From Shinella sp. WSJ-2 (GTDB taxonomy: Bacteria; Pseudomonadota; Alphaproteobacteria; Rhizobiales; Rhizobiaceae): 64,000 bases of DNA. Location: positions 558,001 through 622,000 of the forward strand of contig NZ_QWBU01000003.1 in the NCBI RefSeq assembly GCF_003432075.1. The letters are read 5' to 3'. Shown one piece after another: positions 1-8,949 of the stretch. The position numbers and the translations under genes were made by a program. Each line of letters opens with the position of its first letter. The stretch's first letter is position 1. The notes beneath the pieces are model-generated. The model was not told the origin of the DNA and did no database searches. It was given only the letters and a program-made list of their open reading frames with translations.

Positions 1-2025
1 ATGGTTGTAAACGATGCGCGCGACGCTCTCGGAAATGCCCGCGACGGCCATGAGGTCGACCATGGCGGCGCGCGAGACGGCCTTGGCGGTGCCGAAGTGC
101 TGGAGCAGGGCGCGCTTGCGTGTCGGGCCGATGCCACCGATCTCGTCGAGCGGGTTCTTGACCATCTCCTTCTTGCGGCGTGCACGGTGCGAGCCGATCG
201 CGAAGCGGTGCGCTTCGTCGCGCAGGCGCTGCACGAAATAGAGCACGGGGTCGCGCGGCGGCAGCGAGAAGTCGGGAATGCCGCGCATGAAGAAGCGCTC
301 GCGGCCGGCCTCGCGGTCGGCGCCCTTGGCGACGCCGATGGCGACGACCTGGTCGGTGATGCCAAGCTCCTCAAGGATGGCCCTGACCGCCGTCATCTGG
401 CCCTGGCCGCCGTCGATAAGGATGACGTCGGGCCAGGCCGGGAAGGGCTGGTCGGCGGCGTCGGTGCACTGGTCGGCCGTACGGTCCGGCAGGCCCTCTT
501 CCTTCATCAGGCGGGAGAAGCGCCGGGTCATCACTTCCTTCATCATGCCGAAGTCGTCGCCGGGCGTGATGCCCGTCGATTTGATGTTGAACTTGCGGTA
601 CTGGCTCTTCACGAAACCTTCCGGCCCCGCCACCACCATTCCGCCCACGGCATTGGTGCCCATGATGTGCGAGTTGTCGTAGATCTCGATGCGGCGCGGC
701 ACGGTTGGCAGCTTGAAGGTCGCGGCAAAGCCCTCCAGCAGGCGCGATTGCGAGGCCGTCTCGGCTAGCTTGCGGCCATGTGCCTCGCGGGCATTGGCCA
801 CCACGTGGTCAACGAGGTCCTTCTTCTCGCCGCGCTGTGGCACGGAAATCGTCACCTTGTAGTTCGAGCGCTCGGAGAGCGCCTCCGCCAGAAGGTCGAT
901 CTCCTCCACCGTCTCCGATAGCAGAATCTGCCGCGGGCAGGGCTTGTCGTCGTAGAACTGGGCGAGGAAGGCGTTGAGCACCTCCGCGCCCGAAAGCTGC
1001 GGATCGGCCTTTGGGAAATAAGCCCGGTTGCCCCAGTTCTGCCCGGTGCGGAAGAAGAACACCTGGATGCAGGAAATGCCGCCCTCGTGGTGGATGGCGA
1101 AGACGTCGGCTTCTTCCACACCGGCCGGGTTGATGCCCTGATGGCTCTGGACATGGCTGAGCGCCGCCAATCGATCACGATAGACGGCAGCGCGCTCAAA
1201 ATCGAGGTCTTCGGCCGCGGCATTCATCGCCTCGGCCATATGAGCCTTCACCTTCTGGCTTTTTCCCGAAAGAAAATCCTTCGCCTCCTGCACAAGTTCG
1301 GCATAGTCGGCGTCACGGATCTCGTGGGTGCAGGGGCCGGAACAGCGCTTGATCTGGTAGAGCAGGCAGGGGCGCGTGCGGGTCTCGAAAACGCTGTCGG
1401 TGCAGGTGCGCAGGAGGAAGGCGCGCTGTAGCGAGTTGATGGTGCGGCCGACGGCGCCGGCCGAGGCGAAGGGGCCGAAATAATCGCCCTTGCGGCTGCG
1501 CGCGCCGCGATGCTTGAAGATCGCCGGTGCGCGGGTGTCGCCGGTCAGCAGGATATAGGGAAATGACTTGTCGTCGCGCAGAAGCACGTTGAAGCGCGGG
1601 CGCAGGCGCTTGATCAGGTTGGCTTCTAGCAGCAGCGCCTCGGTTTCCGTGCGCGTCGTCACGAATTCCATGTTCGCCGTCTGGCGCACCATCTGGGTCA
1701 GACGGTTGGAATGCACGCGGCCTTGGGCGTAGTTCGATACGCGCTTCTTGAGGCTGCGCGCCTTGCCGACATAGAGCACGTCCCCATCGGCATTGAACAT
1801 GCGGTAGACGCCGGGACTGTTGGGCAGCCGGTTGACAAAATGCTGGATCAGATCGGCACCGGTGACGCCTTCCGGCACGTCGCCGCCCTCGTTCCAGTCG
1901 ATGCCGGGTGTCGCCACGGCGGACGCGGCGCTGCCCGTCGCCGGGCTTTCCTGCACCTCGTCGTCTTCGTCCGTCTCGTTTTCGTCGTAGAGGATGCCGC
2001 CATCCTCCACCTTCCGGCCATTCAT
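1..2025 (-). CDS. uvrC: UvrABC excinuclease subunit C (3' end cut by window edge)
   Basis: UvrC is the nuclease that incises DNA on both sides of a lesion after UvrA/UvrB loading in nucleotide excision repair. The frame is open from the ATG at 2025 to the window edge (675 codons without a stop), so probably only a few C-terminal residues are missing, since rhizobial UvrC is about 680 residues. Visible are an acidic N-terminal extension of about 55 residues, the GIY-YIG nuclease domain (GVYR at 72-75, YVGKA at 85-89), the segment [17 protein letters not shown], and a C-terminal helix-hairpin-helix ([18 protein letters not shown]) that binds DNA. The start codon overlaps the stop of the upstream SDR gene by four bases (ATGA), which implies translational coupling. 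Confidence 0.96.
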   Translation of the reverse strand, partial: MNGRKVEDGGILYDENETDEDDEVQESPATGSAASAVATPGIDWNEGGDVPEGVTGADLIQHFVNRLPNSPGVYRMFNADGDVLYVGKARSLKKRVSNYAQGRVHSNRLTQMVRQTANMEFVTTRTETEALLLEANLIKRLRPRFNVLLRDDKSFPYILLTGDTRAPAIFKHRGARSRKGDYFGPFASAGAVGRTINSLQRAFLLRTCTDSVFETRTRPCLLYQIKRCSGPCTHEIRDADYAELVQEAKDFLSGKSQKVKAHMAEAMNAAAEDLDFERAAVYRDRLAALSHVQSHQGINPAGVEEADVFAIHHEGGISCIQVFFFRTGQNWGNRAYFPKADPQLSGAEVLNAFLAQFYDDKPCPRQILLSETVEEIDLLAEALSERSNYKVTISVPQRGEKKDLVDHVVANAREAHGRKLAETASQSRLLEGFAATFKLPTVPRRIEIYDNSHIMGTNAVGGMVVAGPEGFVKSQYRKFNIKSTGITPGDDFGMMKEVMTRRFSRLMKEEGLPDRTADQCTDAADQPFPAWPDVILIDGGQGQMTAVRAILEELGITDQVVAIGVAKGADREAGRERFFMRGIPDFSLPPRDPVLYFVQRLRDEAHRFAIGSHRARRKKEMVKNPLDEIGGIGPTRKRALLQHFGTAKAVSRAAMVDLMAVAGISESVARIVYNH

Positions 2026-2774
2026 TCCGCTATTCCCCTGACATCGGGTGTTTCCCAGGCGAGATGCTGCCCGCCATCGAGCGCTATCATTTGCCCCGTT
2101 ATGGACGGCGTGTCGAACAAAAAGCGAACTGTTCGGCCGAATTCCTCGAGATCAGGACCGCGGCGCAGGATCAGGCCCGAGACCTGCGCCTGGAAATCGG
2201 CGTCATCCTGCCGCTCGTTTGGCAGGGAGGGGCCAGGGCCGATGGCATTGACGCGCACGCGCGGCGCAAAGCTCTGCGCCATGGTGCGCGTCGCCATCCA
2301 CAGGGCGGATTTGGAGAGCGTGTAGGAATAATAGCGCGGCGTCGGGTTCCAGACGCGCTGGTCGACGATATTGACGATGGAGCCGGCCGCACCATCAGGC
2401 AATTGCCGCACGAAGTCGCGCGCCAGGATCGACGGCGCCTTCACATGCACGGTGAAATGCCGGTCCCACAGCGCATCGTCGAAGGCGGTGACGGTATCGG
2501 GCTTGAACAGCGATGCATTGTTGACGAGGAGATCGAGCGGGCCGACGGCTTCAACAGCCTTGCCGACGAGCTTCGCCGTTGCTGCACCGTCGGCGAGATC
2601 GCATTGCACCACGCGGGCCGTCTGGCCGCGTGCCCGAAGGGCGGCGGCGAGTGCCTCCGCTTCATCAACGGACGCGTTTGCATGGATGGCGACGGCAAAG
2701 CCGTGTGCCGCGAGATCCTCCACGATGGCCTTGCCGATGCGTTTTGCGCCGCCCGTCACGAGGGCCGTTTTCAT
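2022..2774 (-). CDS. SDR-family oxidoreductase, pteridine-reductase-like
   Basis: This 250-residue short-chain dehydrogenase/reductase probably uses NADP(H). The Rossmann glycine motif TGGAKRIG is at 7-14, NNAS at 85-88 and the catalytic Y-x3-K at Y151/K155. The position usually held by the catalytic Ser carries Asp in NIVDQR (D138), as in the PTR1/FolM pteridine reductases, so a pterin or dihydrofolate substrate is a reasonable inference but not shown. The ATG at 2774 puts TGG near the N-terminus as usual for the family; the open frame extends about 54 codons further upstream, but that part has no SDR character and is AT-rich. It is co-transcribed with uvrC, with a four-base overlap. Confidence 0.88.
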   Translation of the reverse strand: MKTALVTGGAKRIGKAIVEDLAAHGFAVAIHANASVDEAEALAAALRARGQTARVVQCDLADGAATAKLVGKAVEAVGPLDLLVNNASLFKPDTVTAFDDALWDRHFTVHVKAPSILARDFVRQLPDGAAGSIVNIVDQRVWNPTPRYYSYTLSKSALWMATRTMAQSFAPRVRVNAIGPGPSLPNERQDDADFQAQVSGLILRRGPDLEEFGRTVRFLFDTPSITGQMIALDGGQHLAWETPDVRGIAE

Positions 2775-3145
2775 GGGTTTGTTCAAGAACTGTCCGTCCT
2801 GCCGATTCATTTGATTAACCGGCCCAAGATATAGACATCCCTGCGCAGGCTTAAACTCCCCATGACAATTGGTTGCGGAAAAATTAACTGCAAAAGCCAC
2901 TTCAAAGTAATTTGAAGTATATTTTACCGTTTTCATTGGTTCTTAAAATTATGGTTAATAATTTACCTGGTGCGTAAAAGTCACATCCAAATTGTGCCAT
3001 GGCTGTGCCACAATGATTTCACATTTTGGCTCTTTCATTTCCTCAATCTTTATTCAATTTCCCCTCAACCGGGCGGGACTGAATTGGAAATGACGACGCC
3101 CGACAGCCTCCCAAGAGAGGGCGTCGTTTAGTAAAGGAGAATATC
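2775..3145. promoter_or_regulatory. divergent AT-rich promoter region between SDR/uvrC and the Omp25-like gene
   Basis: This 371-base intergenic stretch is clearly more AT-rich than its flanks, especially 2860-3060. It holds two TGTGCCA direct repeats whose starts are 11 bases apart (2993 and 3004), nested in an ATTGTG/CACAAT inverted repeat (2991-2996 and 3009-3014). A perfect 9-bp hairpin stem lies at 3093-3127, next to the ribosome-binding site of the omp gene. I see no convincing open reading frame in it. Regulatory function is inferred from position and symmetry only. Confidence 0.5.
3093..3127 (+). promoter_or_regulatory. 5' UTR hairpin of the Omp25-like mRNA
   Basis: ACGACGCCC at 3093-3101 pairs perfectly with GGGCGTCGT at 3119-3127 around a 17-base loop. 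The stem ends about 8 bases before the AAAGGAG ribosome-binding site (3134-3140). There is no downstream T-run, so it is not a terminator. A role in mRNA stability or translation control is inferred. Confidence 0.55.
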
Positions 3146-3787
3146 ATGCGTACACTCATCGCCACCCTCATCGCTTCCACCGTTTCGATAGTTGCTTTCC
3201 AGGCTGCTCACGCAGCTGACGCCATTGACGAAGTTCCGCAGGCTCCGGCCTCGGAATATGTCGAGCCGGTCGCTTCGGGCAACTGGGCCGGCGCTTACGC
3301 CGGTGGTACTGCCAGCTGGCAGCGCGGTGACTTCCAGCGCCAGGGCGATGCCAAGGCCAACGGCATGGGCGGCGGCGTCTATGGCGGCTACAACATGCAG
3401 AACGGCCAGCTGGTTTACGGCGGCGAAGCCGACCTGAACTACTCGGGCGTCGATTCCAAGCACAACGGCCTGACCGCCAAGCAGGGCATCAACGGCTCGA
3501 TCCGTGGCCGCGTCGGTGTGGACCTGAACCCGGTTCTCGTCTACGGCACCGCGGGTGTTGCCGCTACCAACACCGAAATGAAGCTGGGCAACGCCAAGGA
3601 CGAAAACACCTCGGTCGGCTGGACGGCTGGCGCTGGTGTCGAAGCCTTCGTGACCAACAACGTCACGGCACGCGTCGAATACCGCTACAGCGACTACCAG
3701 GGCAAGGACTACAACCTCGGCGGCACCAAGGTGAAGTCGGACTTCCAGGACCACGCCGTTCGCGTCGGTCTCGGCGTCAAGTTCTAA
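3146..3787 (+). CDS. Omp25/Omp31-family outer-membrane beta-barrel protein
   Basis: This 213-residue protein belongs to the Omp25/Omp31/RopB group of abundant small beta-barrels of the rhizobial-brucella outer membrane. It has a Sec signal peptide with a likely cut after AHA (residue 23), alternating hydrophobic strands rich in Gly, Tyr and Val, the surface-protein segments NWAGAYAGG and YGGEADLNY, and a C-terminal phenylalanine (GLGVKF), the signature recognised by the Bam machinery. The ATG has a strong AAAGGAG ribosome-binding site 5 bases upstream. It is monocistronic, with a leader hairpin before it and a strong terminator 25 bases after it, in keeping with a highly expressed structural gene. 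Confidence 0.92.
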   Translation: MRTLIATLIASTVSIVAFQAAHAADAIDEVPQAPASEYVEPVASGNWAGAYAGGTASWQRGDFQRQGDAKANGMGGGVYGGYNMQNGQLVYGGEADLNYSGVDSKHNGLTAKQGINGSIRGRVGVDLNPVLVYGTAGVAATNTEMKLGNAKDENTSVGWTAGAGVEAFVTNNVTARVEYRYSDYQGKDYNLGGTKVKSDFQDHAVRVGLGVKF

Positions 3788-3811
3788 GCCTTAAACGGTA
3801 TTGGAATACGG

Positions 3812-3841
3812 AAAGGCCGGGCGAGAGCCCGGCCTTTTTGT
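3812..3841. terminator. intrinsic terminator after the Omp25-like gene
   Basis: The 11-bp stem AAAGGCCGGGC/GCCCGGCCTTT with a GAGA tetraloop is followed by a T-run. It terminates the omp mRNA and may also act, more weakly, for the convergent GST operon. Confidence 0.9.
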
Positions 3842-3870
3842 TTGCCCGTTCGAAAGAGGCGAGAACCGCC

Positions 3871-4461
3871 TCAATCCTTGAATTTCGCGTAATCGGGGAA
3901 AACGGCCTCGAAACGCGACAGGAAGCGCTTCAGCTTCGGCCGGCCGCGTTGCCACTTGCCGGCGAAACGCAACTCGATGTAGCGCAGCATGGCGGCCAGC
4001 GCGAAATGGCCGGCATTCGGCTTCTTCGCCAGGCGCGGCATGTTGGCCTCGAGATGATCGAGCGCGCGCTCGACCTTTTCCCACTGCCGGTCGATCCACG
4101 GCTGGTGCACCTTCTCCTCCGGCCGCGAGCGGCGCTCGTAGACGATGGCGAGCAGGCAATCGCAGATGCCGTCCGCCGTGGCCTCCAGAATATCGACTTC
4201 GGTGCGCTTGGCAGCATTGCGCGGGTAGAGCGAACCGCGGGTCTGGCGGTCGATGTAATTCATGATCACCCGGCTGTCATAGACGGCGAGGCCGTCATCG
4301 GTCACGAGGGCGGGGATCTTGCCGAGCGGATTGGCGGCAAGCAGCTCTGCCGGGTCCGCATTGGTGTCGACGGTGACCGATTCTGCCGGCAGGCCGGCAT
4401 AATGCGCGGCCATGCGCACCTTGGTGGAATAGGGCGAGGTGGTGGAATAGAAGATCTTCAT
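3871..4461 (-). CDS. glutathione S-transferase family protein
   Basis: This 196-residue cytosolic GST has an N-terminal thioredoxin-like half starting MKIFYSTTSPYSTKVR, the glutathione-binding cis-Pro segment GKIPALV, the D-S-R turn (VYDSRVI) that binds the glutamyl moiety, and a helical C-terminal domain. The substrate cannot be told from sequence; the enzyme probably conjugates or reduces small electrophiles. The ATG at 4461 is chosen because the fold starts there; a longer frame adds 16 poorly conserved residues. It lies 13 bases after the RNase T2 gene on the same strand, probably in one operon with rlmJ and RNase T2. Confidence 0.9.
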   Translation of the reverse strand: MKIFYSTTSPYSTKVRMAAHYAGLPAESVTVDTNADPAELLAANPLGKIPALVTDDGLAVYDSRVIMNYIDRQTRGSLYPRNAAKRTEVDILEATADGICDCLLAIVYERRSRPEEKVHQPWIDRQWEKVERALDHLEANMPRLAKKPNAGHFALAAMLRYIELRFAGKWQRGRPKLKRFLSRFEAVFPDYAKFKD

Positions 4462-4474
4462 CGGCGGGTCCTGG

Positions 4475-5194
4475 TTAGCGGATGGATGGCTGCAGAATAG
4501 TTTTGGCACGGCAGGCGGCGCGGTCGATTTCGGGGCAGGGGCGGAAGCCGAGATCCGGCGTCATGCAGATGCGGATTTCCTCCAGTTGCCCGCCTGCGCA
4601 GGTGACGGCGATACCCTTGCGGTCGAGACCGGGATTGGCGGCAATGAGGGCCTGCTCCACCGCATCGGGCGACGCGCTGATGCCGTCGCGCTGCGGCTCC
4701 AGGCTCTTCGGAATGTGGATGCGCTCCCGGGCGGCCCGCACCACCGAAAAATAGTCTTTCTGGCTGAGGCCGGAACAGCTGCCGTGTTTGCGCCACTGGT
4801 GGCCGATGAGGCCCATGGACGGAATGATGTCGAGCACGGTGCGGCCGAGGCTGTCAGGCACGCGATCGGATTCGCGCGTGCGGCAGAATTCCGGATAGCC
4901 GCGCTCGTTCTGCGGCCACAGGCCGTGCACGATGAAGCCGTAGTCGTTGCCCCGGCGGCACTGCTGCGTCTTGCCCGCGGCATCGTTTTCCGCGCACCAG
5001 CTGGGCGACCAGGAAAGCGAGAGCACGTAGAAATCGAAGCCCTTGCCGACGGGCACTTTTGCCTGCGTCTGCGGGACTTTTCGGCTTTCCTCCGCCTTCG
5101 GCTTCTCGGCTGGCTTTTCCTCGCCGCAGCCGACAAGCGCCAGCAGGCCGGCGAGGGCCAGCAGGACGGATCGAGTGCGAAGCAAAGGCGTCAT
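4475..5194 (-). CDS. ribonuclease T2-family lipoprotein
   Basis: This is a 239-residue RNase of the T2 family, which cleaves single-stranded RNA through a 2',3'-cyclic phosphate. Both catalytic segments are present: CAS I as FIVHGLWPQ and CAS II as HQWRKHGSC, each with its histidines. The N-terminus is a lipoprotein signal with lipobox LVGC (Cys 23), followed by a charged Glu/Lys/Pro-rich linker, so the enzyme should be anchored in the cell envelope facing the periplasm, away from cellular RNA. The ATG at 5194 gives a proper signal peptide; an upstream ATG adds 15 residues. It sits between rlmJ and the GST on the same strand. Confidence 0.92.
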   Translation of the reverse strand: MTPLLRTRSVLLALAGLLALVGCGEEKPAEKPKAEESRKVPQTQAKVPVGKGFDFYVLSLSWSPSWCAENDAAGKTQQCRRGNDYGFIVHGLWPQNERGYPEFCRTRESDRVPDSLGRTVLDIIPSMGLIGHQWRKHGSCSGLSQKDYFSVVRAARERIHIPKSLEPQRDGISASPDAVEQALIAANPGLDRKGIAVTCAGGQLEEIRICMTPDLGFRPCPEIDRAACRAKTILQPSIR

Positions 5195-5242
5195 TGATGT
5201 CTTCCGGTTTGGCGCGCGATTGTTGTCGCCGAACGGCAAAGG

Positions 5243-6103
5243 TCAAGAGGCCTTCGCTTCGCCCGTGAGCCAGAACGACCGTGCGGAAGCGAAGCGATCC
5301 TGCGCCAGCCGCTCCTTCAGGAAGGGCAGGAGCACGTCGAGTTCCTGCTTCAGCGTGTAGGGCGGGTTTACGATGATGAGGCCGGAACCGGTGAGGCCCG
5401 TCGTCCCGCGGTCGCTTTTCACCGTGAGTTCCGTGCACAGCATTTTCGGAATGCCGGTCTCTTTCAGCGCCTTGTGGAACTCGGCGATGGGCGCGTTCTT
5501 CTTCAGCGGATACCATAGGCAATACATCCCGCCAGGAAAGCGGCGCACGGCTTTTTCGAGCCCGTCCACCAATCGCTCGTACTCGCCCTCGATCTCGAAG
5601 GGCGGATCGACCAGCACGATGCCGCGTTTCTCCTTCGGCGGCAGATGCGCGCCGAGCGACAGCCAGCCGTCGAGGTGGGTGACGCGGCTCTGGAAGTCGT
5701 TGTCGAACAGCCGGCGCAGCGTCTCGTAATCGTCGGGATGCAGCTCCATCGCCGAGAGTCGATCCTGCGGGCGGAAGAGCATGCGTGCCAGTTTTGGCGA
5801 GCCGGGATAATGCTTTAGCCCGCCTTCCGGATTCAGTTCGTGAATGACCCTAAGGTAAGGTTCAAGGATTTCGCCGACAGCCGGCGGTAGGTCTTCGGCC
5901 AGCAGCCGCCCGATTCCATCGAGCCACTCACCGGTCTTCTGCGCCTCTTCGCTGGAGAGGTCGTAGAGGCCAATGCCCGCATGCGTGTCGAGCACGCGAA
6001 AAGCCTTGTCCTTGCCCTGCATATAGATGACGAGGCGGGCGAGCACGGCGTGCTTCAAGACGTCGGCGAAATTGCCGGCGTGGTAGATGTGGCGATAGTT
6101 CAT
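5243..6103 (-). CDS. rlmJ: 23S rRNA (adenine(2030)-N6)-methyltransferase
   Basis: RlmJ methylates N6 of A2030 in 23S rRNA using S-adenosylmethionine. The 286-residue length fits the family. The start MNYRHIYHAGNFADVLKH is diagnostic, the SAM-binding motif is LDTHAGIGLYDL (38-49), and the catalytic motif of N6-adenine methylases appears as DPPFE (166-170). It is the first gene of a probable rlmJ-RNase T2-GST unit (48 bases to the next start) and is divergent from the molybdoenzyme gene. Confidence 0.95.
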   Translation of the reverse strand: MNYRHIYHAGNFADVLKHAVLARLVIYMQGKDKAFRVLDTHAGIGLYDLSSEEAQKTGEWLDGIGRLLAEDLPPAVGEILEPYLRVIHELNPEGGLKHYPGSPKLARMLFRPQDRLSAMELHPDDYETLRRLFDNDFQSRVTHLDGWLSLGAHLPPKEKRGIVLVDPPFEIEGEYERLVDGLEKAVRRFPGGMYCLWYPLKKNAPIAEFHKALKETGIPKMLCTELTVKSDRGTTGLTGSGLIIVNPPYTLKQELDVLLPFLKERLAQDRFASARSFWLTGEAKAS

Positions 6104-6204
6104 GCGGTCCCCGCGCGATCAAACGCTCTGATGCGACGATGAATTGTTGCGATGGTAGAATGATTTGCCTTTTGGCAGCTAGCGCTCTGCAATATAGAAA
6201 AGCC

Positions 6205-8322
6205 ATGAACGTTGCGACCCCCCATCTTGGAAAACCGCGCATCGGCCATTCGGCCTGTCCGCATGACTGTCCCTCCACCTGCGCGCTCGATGTCGAGATC
6301 GGCGCGGATGGGCGCATGGGGCGCGTCAAGGGCAGCGCGGACAACAGCTACACGGCCGGCGTGATCTGCGCCAAGGTCGCGCGATATGCCGAGCGGCTCT
6401 ATCATCCCGACCGCCTGATGAAGCCGATGGTACGCAAGGGCGCCAAGGGCAGCGGCGAATGGGCCGATATCTCCTGGGAGGCAGCCCTCGACGCCATCGC
6501 GGAAAGTTTCGTCAAGGCCGAGCAGGCTCACGGCGTCGAGGCCGTCTGGCCCTATTATTATGCCGGCACGATGGGCCTCGTGCAGCGCGATTCCATCGAG
6601 CGCCTGCGCCACGCCAAGCGATATTCCGGCTTCTTCGACAGTATCTGCACCAACCCGGCCTGGACCGGTTTCGTCATGGGCGCCGGCACGCTGCGCGGCC
6701 CGGATCCGCGCGAGATGGCGAAGTCCGATTGCGTCGTCATCTGGGGCACCAATGCGGTCTCCACCCAGGTCAACGTGATGACCCATGCGGTGAAGGCGCG
6801 CAAGGAGCGCGGCGCCAAGATCGTCGTCATCGACATCTACGACAATCCGACGATGAAGCAGGCGGATATCGCGCTAAAGCTGCGGCCGGGCACGGATGCG
6901 GCACTCGCCTGCGCCGTCATGCACATCGCCTTCCGCGACGGCTATGCCGACCGCGCTTACATGGAGAAGTTCGCTGACGATCCGGCGGGCCTCGAAGCGC
7001 ATCTTGCCACCCGAACGCCGGAATGGGCGGCCGCGATCACCGGTCTTACGGTTGCCGAAATCGAAGCCTTCGCCGCCCTGGTCGGGCAGACGAAGAAGAG
7101 CTTCTTCCGACTCGGTTACGGCTTCACCCGCAGCCGCAACGGCGCGGTCTCCATGCATGCCGCGCTGTCCATCGCCACCGTGCTCGGCTCCTGGCAGTAT
7201 GAAGGCGGCGGGGCCTTCCACAGCAATTCCGCCATCTTCCACCTGCGCAAGGCGGAGCTGATGGGCTCGAAATTCATCGACCCCGATATCCGCATGCTGG
7301 ATCAGTCGCAGATCGGCCGCATCCTGACCGGCGACGCTATCGCCCTGCGCGACCGCGGCCCGGTCACCGCCATGCTGATCCAGAACACCAACCCGGTGAA
7401 CGTCGCCCCCGAGCAGCGCCTCGTTAAACAGGGCTTTTTGCGCGACGATCTCTTCGTGGCGGTGCACGAGCAGTTCATGACCGATACGGCGAAACTCGCC
7501 GATATCGTGCTGCCCGCCACCATGTTTGTCGAGCACGACGATATCTATCGCGGCGGCGGCCACCAGCACATCATTCTCGGCCCGAAACTCGTCGAGCCGC
7601 CGACGACGGTGCGCACCAATCTGTTCGTCATCGAGGAACTGGCCAAGCGCCTCGGCGTGTCGGACATGCCGGGCTTTGGTCTGTCGGAGCAGGAACACAT
7701 CACGAAGATGCTGCCCTATTACGGCATGGATTTTGACGGTCTCAAGGAAGAGAAGTGGATCGATTGCCAGCCCGATTTCGAGGCGGCGCATTTCGCCAAG
7801 GGCTTTGGCTTCCCCGACGGAAAATTCCGCTTCCGCCCCGACTGGACGAACACGCCGGCCCCCAACAAGCCGCCGAAGGTGCTCGGCGCCTTCGGTCCGC
7901 ATGAGAACCTGCCGGCTTTCCCCGATTACGCCGCCGTTATCGAGGAGGTGGACGAAGCGTATCCCTTCCGTCTCGCCACCTCGCCCGCGCGGAGCTTCCT
8001 CAATTCCTCCTTCACCGAGACCAAGGGCTCGCGTGAGCGCGAGGGCCGGCCGGAGGTGATGATCCATCCGCAGGATGCGGCGGCGCAGGAAATCGTCGAT
8101 GGCGATGTCGTGCAACTCGGCAATGTCAGGGGTGATATCCGCCTTCATGCCAAGATCAGCGACAGTGTGAAGCCGGGCGTGCTGATCGCCGAGGGTATCT
8201 GGCCGAACTCCGCCCATCTCGACGGAGAAGGCATCAACGTGCTGACCGGCGCCGATCCCGTCGCGCCCTATGGTGGTGCTGCCTTCCACGACAACCGCGT
8301 CTGGCTGCGCAAGACGGCCTGA
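6205..8322 (+). CDS. molybdopterin-dependent oxidoreductase (DMSO-reductase superfamily)
   Basis: This 705-residue bis-MGD molybdoenzyme has an N-terminal [4Fe-4S] site (C18-x3-C22-x3-C26, C55), the molybdopterin core domain, and a C-terminal dinucleotide-binding domain (about 590-705). There is no twin-arginine signal, so it should be cytoplasmic, and no electron-transfer or chaperone gene adjoins it. The physiological substrate is unknown; such single-subunit proteins are often annotated as formate-dehydrogenase-like or thiosulfate-reductase-like on weak grounds. The ATG at 6205 is preferred over an upstream ATG that adds 22 unrelated residues, because the Fe-S motif begins close to the N-terminus in relatives. 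It may be co-transcribed with the Nudix gene 19 bases downstream. Confidence 0.88.
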   Translation: MNVATPHLGKPRIGHSACPHDCPSTCALDVEIGADGRMGRVKGSADNSYTAGVICAKVARYAERLYHPDRLMKPMVRKGAKGSGEWADISWEAALDAIAESFVKAEQAHGVEAVWPYYYAGTMGLVQRDSIERLRHAKRYSGFFDSICTNPAWTGFVMGAGTLRGPDPREMAKSDCVVIWGTNAVSTQVNVMTHAVKARKERGAKIVVIDIYDNPTMKQADIALKLRPGTDAALACAVMHIAFRDGYADRAYMEKFADDPAGLEAHLATRTPEWAAAITGLTVAEIEAFAALVGQTKKSFFRLGYGFTRSRNGAVSMHAALSIATVLGSWQYEGGGAFHSNSAIFHLRKAELMGSKFIDPDIRMLDQSQIGRILTGDAIALRDRGPVTAMLIQNTNPVNVAPEQRLVKQGFLRDDLFVAVHEQFMTDTAKLADIVLPATMFVEHDDIYRGGGHQHIILGPKLVEPPTTVRTNLFVIEELAKRLGVSDMPGFGLSEQEHITKMLPYYGMDFDGLKEEKWIDCQPDFEAAHFAKGFGFPDGKFRFRPDWTNTPAPNKPPKVLGAFGPHENLPAFPDYAAVIEEVDEAYPFRLATSPARSFLNSSFTETKGSREREGRPEVMIHPQDAAAQEIVDGDVVQLGNVRGDIRLHAKISDSVKPGVLIAEGIWPNSAHLDGEGINVLTGADPVAPYGGAAFHDNRVWLRKTA

Positions 8323-8341
8323 TGTTCAGCAAAGGTTTTCC

Positions 8342-8944
8342 ATGACGGCTCCCGCTTCGTCCGCCATCCGCATCGTCGACCAAAAGACGGTGTGGAAGCG
8401 TTTCATCCATCTGCAGACGCTAGTGCTTGAGCAGACACGCGCCGATGGCCGGGTCGAATTCCTTGACCGCGAGGTCCATGACCACGGTGCTGCCGCGACT
8501 GTGCTGCTGGTCGATCCCGTCAGACAGTCGGTGATCTTCGTGCGCCAGTTCCGTCCCGGCGCATTTTTCGGCGGCCACTTGGATGGATTCCTGCTCGAAA
8601 CGCCGGCTGGCCTTCTTGACGACGACAGCCCGGAAGACGCCGTCACCCGCGAGGCGATGGAGGAAACCGGCTATGTGGTGCGCGACGTGCGCCACCTCTT
8701 CGACATGTATTCCAGTCCCGGCACGCTCACCGAGCGCATCAGCTGCTTCGCCGCCCATATCGACGCGAGCAAGCGTGACGGCAAGGGCGGCGGCGTGGAA
8801 GGCGAGGGGGAGGATATCGAGGTCATCGAAATGCCGATCGACGAAGCCTATGGCCTGATCGCCTCCGGCGTCATCGTAGATGCCAAGACGATCACGCTGC
8901 TGCAATGGCTGATGCTGAACCGCAGCGAATTCGCTCCGGCGTAA
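8342..8944 (+). CDS. Nudix hydrolase, nucleoside-diphosphate-sugar pyrophosphatase type
   Basis: This 200-residue Nudix protein resembles the NudK/ADP-ribose pyrophosphatase group, which splits nucleoside diphosphate sugars into a sugar phosphate and a nucleoside monophosphate. The core of the Nudix box is REAMEETGY (103-111), preceded by PAGLLDDDSPEDAVT. As in NudK-like enzymes the box is one residue shorter than the classical consensus, and here the first conserved Glu of the box is replaced by Ser. A glycine-rich insertion (KGGGVEGEGED) precedes the C-terminal helix. The ATG at 8342 avoids overlap with the upstream gene and fits the family start. Confidence 0.88.
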   Translation: MTAPASSAIRIVDQKTVWKRFIHLQTLVLEQTRADGRVEFLDREVHDHGAAATVLLVDPVRQSVIFVRQFRPGAFFGGHLDGFLLETPAGLLDDDSPEDAVTREAMEETGYVVRDVRHLFDMYSSPGTLTERISCFAAHIDASKRDGKGGGVEGEGEDIEVIEMPIDEAYGLIASGVIVDAKTITLLQWLMLNRSEFAPA

Positions 8945-8949
8945 GACTC

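Noticed and set aside
2943-2958. TTAA-N8-TTAA resembling a CtrA site
   Set aside because: The CtrA site needs a 7-base spacer; here it is 8, in an AT-rich stretch where such matches arise by chance.
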